DNA of 62,840 bases from Seminavis robusta (Eukaryota; Bacillariophyta; Bacillariophyceae; Naviculales; Naviculaceae). The position numbers were made by a program, and so were the translations under genes. The notes beneath the pieces were generated by a model. The model searched no databases. It had not been told where the DNA came from and saw only the letters and a program-made list of their open reading frames with translations. The stretch lies in the NCBI GenBank assembly GCA_903772945.1, contig CAICTM010000502.1, forward strand, positions 1 through 62,840. The letters are read 5' to 3'. Position 1 is the stretch's first letter; every line of letters begins with the position of its first letter. Below, one piece after another: positions 50,004 to 58,761 of the stretch.

Positions 50004-51116
50004 ATGTCTTCAAAGAAGGATATCAAAAAAAGAAAGAGAGAAAGAGATGCGGATTATGAATCCGAAGCAGAATATATTGGCGAGCAACAGGAGGAGTGCC
50101 TGGAATCAGTTGCTGCATTGCCGCATGCTGAGAAAGAGTTCCGTCAAGCCTGGGTTGGGGCTATCCAGCGTAATGGAACGACAAAGCTGCCCAAGAAACC
50201 ATGGATGGAAACTCATTGCATGAAATTGAACAGCAATCAGAAATGTGTTAGTGTGCATCGGACTGGGTACCCAATCAAATCTGCCATGATGCGAGGCACA
50301 AACATCCCATGCAAAGAGAGGGCACATGAGACAATTGACTCAATTTGTCGAACCGCAGACTGTATTGTTCCTGATCATCATCGCTGGCTCCTCAAGAGTG
50401 AGAAATGTTCCAGGGAGTGCTGTGGTGACAGATTGATGTGCTGTACTTGTCATATTGAGATTCCTTTGCCTTGTTCTCACAAGCCCCCTTGTCAGTGGAG
50501 AGTCATTTCCAATAGTGGTTGCTCGCACTGCAAGCTGGATGCTAATCAAGATGAACTGGAGACTTCTGGGTCTAACAATGAATTATCGACGGAAGACAAC
50601 ATCAAAAGAAGAGGGAACAGTAAGGGAAAAGAAAAAGCCAATGACAATGTATCTTCTAGCAATGGCTTGTCTCAAGCGGACAAAGAGTTCTACAAAGCCT
50701 GGGTTAGGGTTATCCAAGATCATGGAACAACAAAGCTCCCAAAGAAACCGTGGATGAAGACTTGCTGCATGAAAATGAATAGTAATGTGAAAAAGGTTGT
50801 TGTCCACCGACATGTCCATCGAGGCCACCGAGGTGGCTACCCTCTAACCACTGTCATGATGCGTGCAAGCAACATGCCTTCCAAACAAAGGACACAGGAT
50901 ACAGTGGATTCTGTTTGCCGCACACCGGACTGTATGATTGCCGATCATCATCGATGGATATCTTGGGAGGAGAAATGGTCCAGGCAATCCTGTGGCGCCA
51001 GTTTGATGTGCTCAAACTGTCATACGGAAATCCCACTGCCCTGTCCTCACAATCCTCCTTGTGATTGGCAAGTTATTTCCAAAGGAACATGTTCAGTCTG
51101 CCGGAGGCAATCTTGA
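50004..51116 (+). CDS. His-Cys box (I-PpoI-like) zinc domain protein, paralog 5, two domains
   Basis: A 370-residue protein starting MSSKKDIKKRKRERDADYE (ATG at 50004, the first Met with the family start; the frame is open upstream to 49851). Domain 1 (about 32-170) is nearly the same as domain 1 of paralog 1, including the linker CKLDANQ and ETxGSNN, which suggests recent duplication or conversion. Domain 2 (about 215-368) has an insertion rich in His and Gly (HRHVHRGHRGGY) before the first zinc loop. All zinc ligands are present in both domains (CRTADCIVPDHHRW, CRTPDCMIADHHRW; PCSHKPPC, PCPHNPPC). The catalytic His and Asn positions are Ser and Lys. The last gene of the array. Confidence 0.8.
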   Translation: MSSKKDIKKRKRERDADYESEAEYIGEQQEECLESVAALPHAEKEFRQAWVGAIQRNGTTKLPKKPWMETHCMKLNSNQKCVSVHRTGYPIKSAMMRGTNIPCKERAHETIDSICRTADCIVPDHHRWLLKSEKCSRECCGDRLMCCTCHIEIPLPCSHKPPCQWRVISNSGCSHCKLDANQDELETSGSNNELSTEDNIKRRGNSKGKEKANDNVSSSNGLSQADKEFYKAWVRVIQDHGTTKLPKKPWMKTCCMKMNSNVKKVVVHRHVHRGHRGGYPLTTVMMRASNMPSKQRTQDTVDSVCRTPDCMIADHHRWISWEEKWSRQSCGASLMCSNCHTEIPLPCPHNPPCDWQVISKGTCSVCRRQS

Positions 51117-51146
51117 GTACGGTAGTAGCCCAGGGCTGTAAGAAAA

Positions 51147-51175
51147 CTGCTCTGCTCTGCTCTGCTCTGCTCTGC
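51147..51175. repeat. (CTGCT)n pentanucleotide repeat
   Basis: Five to six perfect units, starting 31 bp after the stop codon of paralog 5. Confidence 0.9.
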
Positions 51176-51200
51176 TTGCTTGTATGAGCCAGCCACGAAA

Positions 51201-51470
51201 ATGCCTTCTGCAATTGGCGGACAACCATAGTATGTACGTACTTTCATTTTAAAAATTATAATATGAATTTATTGCTCACGTGTCTACGTGTACAGTAGCT
51301 TGCCGTTGTTCGTTTTGCATGCAGGCACCAAACACTGGGGAAGCAAAGTTTTTGAGCCTTTCTTCGGGGTGTCCCCTGGAAATAAGCCAGTAAGCCAGCC
51401 CTGAGGCCTTGTGCGAGATCTTTGGATCTTTGACCGAGGATCTGCGCTGTTGCTCCTTGCTTTTTGTCTC
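51201..51470 (+). repeat. leader repeat, copy 2
   Basis: A diverged copy of the 5' flank of paralog 5 (49618-49905), lying downstream of that gene with no paralog coding sequence after it. Confidence 0.8.
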
Positions 51471-51539
51471 TGTGTACGTACGAAGTACTTTAGAAATAAG
51501 ACATGGCTGTTGGGCAACAAGGCCAACCAAGGGGTCGGA

Positions 51540-51685
51540 TTGTTGGCGCCTTTCTTCATGATGTACATGTAACCTGAAAATAGCAGCTTTGAGGGCTTGT
51601 GGGTGAATCTTTGGATCTTCGGCCGACGACAACCACCTTCTTCTGCCGCTACAGTGTTGCTTCCTTGCTTTTGGACTTGATAAGA
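51540..51685 (+). repeat. leader repeat, copy 3, directly upstream of the hydroxyacid oxidase
   Basis: A shorter copy (GCCTTTCTTC, CCTGAAAATAGCAGCTTTG, AGGGCTTGTGGG, TTGCTTCCTTGCTTTTGG) that ends 15 bp before the oxidase ATG. Confidence 0.8.
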
Positions 51686-51700
51686 CGTGTATTGGGAAGG

Positions 51701-53224
51701 ATGACATCCACTGGCGGTACTAGTAATACAAGCAGCAGCAACAATGATGATGTGAAGGAAGTGATTCCGATGAGACACGAAGTGTACACGAACGACAAGC
51801 CTCCCACCCTCACGGGGACTTCTTCTACAACTACTAGCGTGGCCACATTTGTCCCTAGGAGATGCACTGCTTCGGAATTGAAGAGTCTGTCCAACATTTT
51901 GGAGCTGCAATCATGGGCTACCGCTCATTCGATGGCGCCTTCTTTGGCCGCCTTTGTCAATTATGGATCAGAAGATGAAGAATCCCTTCGCGCCAATCGC
52001 AACGGATTTTCCCAATACAGTCTACGCCCACGCGTGTTGTGCAATGTGTCTCGTGTCGACACTACAACGACCATTTTGCAAGGCCGCATTTCTCTGTCGG
52101 CTCCCATTGGCATTGCACCCTTTGCGGGATGTCGTGCCGTGCATCCTGAGGGAGAAATCGCCATTGCCAAGGCTGCCGCACAGGCGGGAATTGTCTATAC
52201 GGTCCCCAATTGGGCGGCAACGCCCTTGACCGACATACTCGACAATAGTACATGCAGTAGCAACGATACGAGTAGTAGCTTGCTCTTTCAAATCTACGCC
52301 CACAAACCCAAATTTCCCAACCGAGAAGGATTCGATCGAGCACACATGGCCGCACTCCTCGACTACTTGGCTCATCCTCATTCAGAACAACAACAACGCA
52401 CTAGTAACAGCACAAAGAGCAAAATTGTGGGAGTAGTACTGACATGTGACACGGTCAACAATGGCAATCGCGAAAAGACGTACAAGAATCCCACGTGGGT
52501 CGCCAATTTAACCCGCGAAACGGGAGGAGGCTTTCCCGCTCCCTGTGCGTTGCAAGACGCCAATCGACTACCACCCGTCGCACAACAAGGACATGCAGCC
52601 AGCATGACGTGGGACGATATTCGATTTCTAAAACAAGAATGTCACAAACACCATTTGGCGCTGGTGCTCAAGGGGATCATGTCCGGAGACGATGCCGTCC
52701 TGGCGGCTCAAATCGGGGTCAATGCCATTTGTGTTTCGAATCACGGCGGACGACAATTGGATGGCACCCAAAGCACCATACAAGCGTTGGAGGAGTGTGC
52801 AGCCGCGGTACAGGACTTCTACACCAACAAGAATTCGAACAACACTAACAGGATGGAAATATTTGTCGATGGCGGCATTCGTCGTGGCAAGGATGTCGCC
52901 AAATGCTTGGCATTGGGAGCCAAATGCGTCTTTGTCGGGCGACCCGTACTCTGGGGATTGGCACTAGCAGGACAAGACGGTGTCGCACGAGCCTTGAACA
53001 TTCTACAAGAGGAATTGACCACTGTACTACAATTGATGGGATGTCGGACACCCCAACAATTGACCCGGCAACATGTAGTAGCACGAGAAGATGAGCAACG
53101 AATAATAACGTCAACAATCCACAATACACCAGTAAGAGAGACTGGTAGCGAATGCTGGTGGGCCGTGACCATCTCCGTCGCAGTGGCCGCATTTGTGCTC
53201 GGACGATACACCCAACGAGTGTGA
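51701..53224 (+). CDS. FMN-dependent L-2-hydroxyacid oxidase/dehydrogenase (glycolate oxidase family), tail-anchored
   Basis: A 507-residue TIM-barrel flavoenzyme that oxidises an L-2-hydroxy acid (glycolate, lactate or longer) to the 2-oxo acid. Key residues are K324 (LVLKG), catalytic H348 and R351 (SNHGGRQLDG), and the FMN phosphate loop in FVDGGIRRGKD and VFVGRPVLWGLA. The N-terminal part has SAPIGIAPFAGCRAVHPEGE. About 35 extra residues precede the enzyme, and the C-terminus has a single hydrophobic segment (WWAVTISVAVAAFVLG) with a short basic tail, a tail-anchor arrangement unusual for this normally soluble family. The frame opens with GTG at 51599; ATG 51701 is chosen, since the upstream part lies in the leader repeat. 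Confidence 0.9.
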   Translation: MTSTGGTSNTSSSNNDDVKEVIPMRHEVYTNDKPPTLTGTSSTTTSVATFVPRRCTASELKSLSNILELQSWATAHSMAPSLAAFVNYGSEDEESLRANRNGFSQYSLRPRVLCNVSRVDTTTTILQGRISLSAPIGIAPFAGCRAVHPEGEIAIAKAAAQAGIVYTVPNWAATPLTDILDNSTCSSNDTSSSLLFQIYAHKPKFPNREGFDRAHMAALLDYLAHPHSEQQQRTSNSTKSKIVGVVLTCDTVNNGNREKTYKNPTWVANLTRETGGGFPAPCALQDANRLPPVAQQGHAASMTWDDIRFLKQECHKHHLALVLKGIMSGDDAVLAAQIGVNAICVSNHGGRQLDGTQSTIQALEECAAAVQDFYTNKNSNNTNRMEIFVDGGIRRGKDVAKCLALGAKCVFVGRPVLWGLALAGQDGVARALNILQEELTTVLQLMGCRTPQQLTRQHVVAREDEQRIITSTIHNTPVRETGSECWWAVTISVAVAAFVLGRYTQRV

Positions 53225-53681
53225 ACGACTGACTACTACGGTATATCATGACTAGCTAGATGGCAAGGAATTGGCCGAAGAAAGCAACCGCTGCTACCGC
53301 ACCGGTAGGGTACTCATCGGATGCAATCAAACCAAGCAGGCAGTGTGAACTTCCCAGCATTCTGCCAGTCCTAACTATAGCGCGGTAATCACCAGATTCA
53401 ACGATTCGATGCGACCAAAGCGAACGAGCAGATAAAGTTCCCACGTGATCCGCCATATATGTGAGACCGGACGGAACGCACCCTTGCTTACTACTTCAGG
53501 TGAGAGGAGAGGAGAGGAGAGGAGAGGAGAAATGAAGGGTACGAATTGGGATGCGACGCCGTCCGTCATTGCAACCAAGAACTCTCGCTAGCTGACTAAC
53601 TCTGCAATATACCACTGGTACGAACCACAGGTGTTGTCTAGTCTGCTCTTTAATCACTTGTTAATAATAATGGTCTAGTGT
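53225..53681. other. intergenic between convergent genes
   Basis: It contains a GGAGA pentanucleotide repeat (53502-53530). No gene seen. Confidence 0.5.
53502..53530. repeat. (GGAGA)n pentanucleotide repeat
   Basis: About five to six tandem units. Confidence 0.9.
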
Positions 53682-54965
53682 CTAGTTCTGGGCCACACGA
53701 AGATGACGTCGGCGGGGACATTCGGATGATTTGCTGGCCTCCATGCCATCCAAGGCCAGTGCAGCACCGTGCTTGCTCGCGGCATCTCCGTCACTCAAGT
53801 TCACCATGAGGCAGGCACCAAACTCTGGGACAGAAGCACCGGGGATTGACACAAAGGGACAGTAGCTTGGAGGATCTTGGTTGAATACTTGCATGTCAAA
53901 AGTTACAGAATCACCCGGAGCATAACCGAGGGTCGTGTGGTCCACCGAAATGACAGTAGCAACCACGGTGTAGTCCAATTCGCACGCATGCTTGCTTCCA
54001 TACTGAAAGACTGTCACAACACTCACCAAGAGCACTTCATCGGAAGTTGCCGGTGTTTCCTCCGTGGCGACAGGGGCTTCCACAGCACGACGACGACGGT
54101 TGCACTTGTCTTGGGAGGTGGCATCCAGGTCAACGGCAACGAATGTGCCATTTGGATTCATCGAGTTTCCATCATTCAGCTTGACGTATCCGCACCAAGG
54201 AGCTGTGGGTACAGTTTCACTTTCAATAGGGTCCGTAGATACGCAGTTGGCGGAATCATTCAAATGAGCCATGGTGAAATAAATGCTGTCGCCACTCTGG
54301 AACCCTACCGTTGTGTGCTCCACAGTTTCCACAGTGCCTTGAAAGCCATATGTGGTGACACAGCTAGAAGTGAGATACTTGAAGGTGGTAATAATCTCCA
54401 CCAGGACAAGTTCATCATAGGGTTGCACTGTGGCAGCAGGGGTTGGGGCCATGGTGGGAGCTTTGGTTGTGGCACATTTGCTGGGAAAATCCGCCTGCAG
54501 TGAATCTCCATAGGCTGCGAGCTCTAACGGTGTGTTGGGATCATTGCTGCTGCTACTGTAGTCAAGCCAGGCATTGCCACACCATCCAGAAGTCACTTGT
54601 GTGGGGTTGGAGGGACCTGCATAGCCTTCACAGCCACTCTGTCCATAATGAATGTCATAAGAGTTGAACACAACGGAATCTCCTGGTCTGTAGTCACCCT
54701 TGGTGACTTCCACCACTGTGGCAGACACTTGATAGTTGGTTCTGCAGGGGTCGTTGCCGCCCACCATAGTATCCACCTCGTCCACTGAAATGAGCAGCTT
54801 TTCATCGGCATTAGCCTTGGCTTGGTCATTAGAACTTTGTGCAACCACCAAGTCTCGAGTTTGTTGCAGTACTGAGGTTGCTGCCTTTGCATCAGGACTT
54901 GTAGCAATGGCATTGCTGACAGACATGAGCACGGCTGTGAGGGAAATATTGCGGATGAACATCAT
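53682..54965 (-). CDS. secreted protein with three Cys-containing repeats, unknown function
   Basis: A 427-residue protein with a signal peptide (MMFIRNISLTAVLMSVSNAIA) and three homologous units of about 115 residues (about 57-165, 185-295, 310-420). Each unit has LLxSV...C...Y.V.ATV..V...(G)Y.PGDSV.F, a central Cys, a W/F-G-C motif (GWCGNAWL, PWCGYVKL, EFGACLMV) followed by a D/N-rich turn, and LAxDGxxASKxxxCPRRR-like ends. The Cys positions are conserved, suggesting disulphides within each unit. Thr/Pro-rich linkers join them. I do not recognise the family. Extracellular or cell-wall location is inferred. ATG at 54965 is followed by a second ATG. Confidence 0.8.
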   Translation of the reverse strand: MMFIRNISLTAVLMSVSNAIATSPDAKAATSVLQQTRDLVVAQSSNDQAKANADEKLLISVDEVDTMVGGNDPCRTNYQVSATVVEVTKGDYRPGDSVVFNSYDIHYGQSGCEGYAGPSNPTQVTSGWCGNAWLDYSSSSNDPNTPLELAAYGDSLQADFPSKCATTKAPTMAPTPAATVQPYDELVLVEIITTFKYLTSSCVTTYGFQGTVETVEHTTVGFQSGDSIYFTMAHLNDSANCVSTDPIESETVPTAPWCGYVKLNDGNSMNPNGTFVAVDLDATSQDKCNRRRRAVEAPVATEETPATSDEVLLVSVVTVFQYGSKHACELDYTVVATVISVDHTTLGYAPGDSVTFDMQVFNQDPPSYCPFVSIPGASVPEFGACLMVNLSDGDAASKHGAALALDGMEASKSSECPRRRHLRVAQN

Positions 54966-56364
54966 CTTTGTCTTGAATGGATTGGAATTTCTTGGAGATA
55001 TGTGGGATGGTCCTAGAAAGTGAAGTATTGCTTGTTGGGGCTAGTGCAGACACTTGATTGTTTTATTTGATCGTTTTTGGCTCTTTGTTTTGAATTTGTT
55101 TTGGCTTTGGTTTCGATTTTGTGAGAGCTGCAGCTACGTACTGTAATAGCCAGTGCTGGTAGTCCAGCTTGGATGCACCCACGATCGCTGCCTCGCATCG
55201 AAGTGGACGTGAGAAGTTAGAAGAGTGAGTGCGTGATGGTGACCGGTCAAGCCACAGGCATGAGTGAGTCTCGAGTCACACTTTACCCAAAAAATATAAA
55301 ATGCGGCTGTACTGTGTGTACACCCTACGGGTACCAGTACTCGATCTTCAAGCCATCTTCACCGTGCGGTAAATCTACACTCGGCGCACTTCAGGAACTT
55401 GATTGCCCAACAGGTTGCTGCAAGTTGGTTGGTTAACTTGCCCCGGTTTTGGCAGGTTTGGGTAACATAGGATGCCGAAACAGAGCTCACCCATTGCCTT
55501 GCCGCCACCTAGGACGGGCTACTACTGATAGGTGATTATGCTATGCTAAAACGAGCTCGGGTTGGAGCAACTACACTACAATGACAAAGACGAGGACGAT
55601 GACAAGTGGACAATCTGAACTGAAGTTGCTGGTTGGATTCATCACGCACCGCAGCATCGCAGCAGCTATCGCAGCAACGTCTGACACGATAAGCCAGCAA
55701 GCGCTGTGACTGCACGGGACACGGGCTGGCTTTTTCGCAAGAGTGCTTTGGCTGGGCGGCAGACAGATTTCTATCCGGATACAGTAGCAAGCCCAAGGTA
55801 GACGTGCCCGAGGAGGTGGCCGTGAGCGACCTTGCTTACATGATTGGGTGTCCGCCACCACCAAGCATCAAAGCCCCCACCCCCCGTCGCATGATCCTTT
55901 CCCTTGCTTTACCACAAGGAGGAACCAGAAGTCTGGTGCTGTACCTTGGCGAGAAGGCCCAAATTCGTGGCATTGAAAAGTAGTTTGCCAGTGGCTTCCA
56001 CTTTCCGGCGAAGCCTTCTTCTTCCATGCTACAGGAAGGAGTGGATGCTTGGCTTCATACTATTGCCATCAGCCCAAATAATTGAACTGACGGTGTCCAT
56101 GACCAAATGATATAGATGCACTTGTGTTTTGTATGGAGTGGCCTTGGACAGCCAGCTCCTTGGACCAAGGACTGGACCGTGTGGTGCACTGTAGATATTA
56201 TGTCAACATAATGATCCAGTCGCATCGAAGCAGGCACCCTTTCCTTTTCCAGTTGAATTTTTTTTTTTTAGTACTGACCAACTAATCAACTCTAAGTGAA
56301 CTGATAGAACTTCACGCATCGCTAAGTGCTCTACTCAAAGTACTTATTAGATTCGCGGTTTGGG
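54966..56364. other. intergenic, left flank of the transposon
   Basis: Short overlapping frames only, none convincing. It has a run of ten T near 56261-56270. Confidence 0.5.
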
Positions 56365-56384
56365 TTAAGGATGTCCCACGGGGT
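56365..56384 (+). repeat. left terminal inverted repeat
   Basis: TTAAGGATGTCCCACGGGGT, identical to the complement of 61421-61440. Confidence 0.9.
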
Positions 56385-57154
56385 GTTTTCTTAAAAGTGT
56401 GAAACATGCACCGTTTACTAGCATTATCACGACAAGAAAAGTGAGAAAACTCCATTGTGAGGCTAGCTTAGACCGATTGCCGTTCTCGAAAAGCACATCG
56501 CATGTCCATGTTGTTATATTCCATCTTATAGAGTAGATAATGCTCTATCTCTGTGAGGTGAAAGAAACATAAAATGTGTTGTGTGTGTTCACCAACAGTA
56601 ACTCCGTCGGTCAATGAAAAACTGCCGAAACCAATGGATATCGCTGTTGTGGCATTGACTTTGCTCCATAGTGAGCCAATATTTTATGTTTCTTTCTTCG
56701 GCACTGCTGCCCCGTACTCAACAATGTATAGTGACTTGCTATCATGTCATTGGAGAGTAGCATGCCGATACTGTTACCCATGTCGGTAGCAGCAAGTTAG
56801 TTGATTGTCGTGTTGGAATAGTGAGCGGCCGAAACTGTTATCTCGCATTGGAAGAAAGATATTGAAGATATCGAAATCAGCGTGGAGTGTGCACGCTCGA
56901 TAAGGAATCACGCTGAACTGAAAAAGCAAAGAACAGAAAAGATCAGCTTCATTGTGACACTGTTTTGCGCCATTTCGCCGTTGTGTACTTACAACCTTTC
57001 ACCATGATCCGCGCTATCAGAGTTGAGTACTATGATGAAGGCTGCCTTGATTTTGCTACTGATGCTTGCTTGATGAGTATTGTTGCTCTTCCCAAGGTCC
57101 TGCCAATGGGTGGTGGCTTTCGCGACGGAGTGACAGTGAAGCCTGACGCAAGTA

Positions 57155-58318
57155 TTGGGTGAAAGGAGAAGGGTTGAAGTCACCGGCCATCGAAGAGACC
57201 GAATCTGCCCTGCTTTTACTGTGGTTGAGGCAAAAAAGTGTCTCGTGAGTACAAGACAACGACATGTCCAGCACTGTGTTGTCTTACAATCTTGTGTTGA
57301 TGATGGAAGTGGTACCATGTTCAAGGCCACGGTTAACAGTGGCCTGTCCCACTATTTCGCTGCATACAACATCTACGTTGGATCGACTGTCTTGGTGGAT
57401 GACTATGCCATCATCACGCAGACATCCACCGTAGCTACACGTACAAGATGTACATGCTCATCAAGGACCTCCGCTGGAAGCTTCCACCCAACAAGAAGGT
57501 CATTGATCTTCTTCCCATCGTCATGCGTGACGTTGTTGATCCAGCCACTGGGCATATCTACCGCGCACCGGTAGTTGAGAAGATGATTGACGCCAAGGCC
57601 ATTCGGGCAGTGTCCAGGTTGGGAGCAGTGGTTCCACTTGAAGAGAAGAGTACTTCGATTGATGCATATGAGTCGATCCACTGTCTCATGAAGGCGCCTG
57701 ACAAAGGGCCTTACTTCAAAGGAAATTGGATCCAGCATGACCTCAGCCGTCAGCATTGAAGGAGCAAATGGACTTTGACTTGATGAAGTCTCGTGGATGC
57801 GACATGCGGGAAAATCTCCTCGATACGTTCGATCTGTATGATGAAGAGGAAAACAAACGTGGAAGTTACTTCATTGTGACACAGCCCGCGATTGGAGAAG
57901 AGGGACATCACAACAGTTGCAGTGCTGTTCGGAGTATGGATTCATGCAGTGCATTCTTCTTACCTTGCCTCTTGAGGATGTGGACGTGAACGACTTGTAT
58001 CTCTCTGTTTCCAGCAGGCTGAACGGAGAATTGGATGGTGACTCGTTCGATGACTTGGCTCCAAACCACAAGAGATGGTGCTTCTACTGGTACTACGCCG
58101 TCAATGGGTACAAGTTCATCAATGGCCGCAAGCAGTTGCCAACCTGTTTCGTAAAGGCCGTTCGCTCATTGTATCCAAATCCAAGAGGTGTTCGTTACAG
58201 TACGTTCATGCCGGCTGATCCAAAGAAGGTGGTTGAGGAGAAAAGTGTCATGAGCTACGGTGCAAAGGCTACGGAAGGAGGTGTCAAGAGAAAGACGATG
58301 GATTTATGGGAAGATTAG
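57155..58318 (+). pseudogene. transposon ORF with OB-fold-like segment, frameshifted
   Basis: Four pieces in successive frames read as one protein: about 57240-57420 (CVDDGSGTMFKATVNSGLSH, then YVGSTVLVDDYAII), 57420-57755 (MYMLIKDLRWKLPPNKKV through GNWIQHDL), 57760-57950 (QMDFDLMKSRGCDMRENLLD) and 57917-58318 (LPLEDVDVNDLYLSVSSRL, NHKRWCFYWYYAVNGYKF, ending TMDLWED). At least three frameshifts are needed. The first piece resembles the strands of an RPA70-type OB fold (DG..M.ATVN..L, then GS.V.V..Y), so single-strand DNA binding is possible. I recognise no catalytic domain. An upstream ATG at 57004 opens a 52-codon frame that may be the N-terminus. Confidence 0.5.
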
Positions 58319-58761
58319 TGGCTGTTGCTCCTAGATCAACCACTCGCTCCTAACTCCAACAGTTGCCAAGCCCACCGTTGTTCCTCTCTCAACCTGCCAA
58401 CAGCCCACCGTTGTTCCTCTCTCAACCTGCCAACGGTCCAATCAGCGACTACTCGGAACCTAGGAGCTACTTCTCGGAACGATGGGTTCCGCAAAGGAAA
58501 CTTCAATCGTTGTGATTGTGTATTTGTCGAACAAGAACACTGGTTTTCACTACCAACGAAGGTTAGCTATTGATAACGCTAGACTTTCTATACTATTTTA
58601 GTACATCGTCGTACCCAATAGCTACGTAGATTTGACAAGTAAAATAGTTTCGCGATCTCGCCAACTCAGATTCGACGATTCTGTCATGCGAACACCCACG
58701 ATTCCGAGTGACTAGAGAATGCTGTAACTACATGTGTGTGGCGATGTTCAACCGTCGTTTG

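Noticed and set aside
41768-51116. Reading the paralog domains as ordinary C2H2 or RING zinc fingers
   Set aside because: The Cx4Cx4H and CxHx3C spacings and the intervening W and R do not fit C2H2 or RING, but match the His-Cys box without gaps in the first loop.
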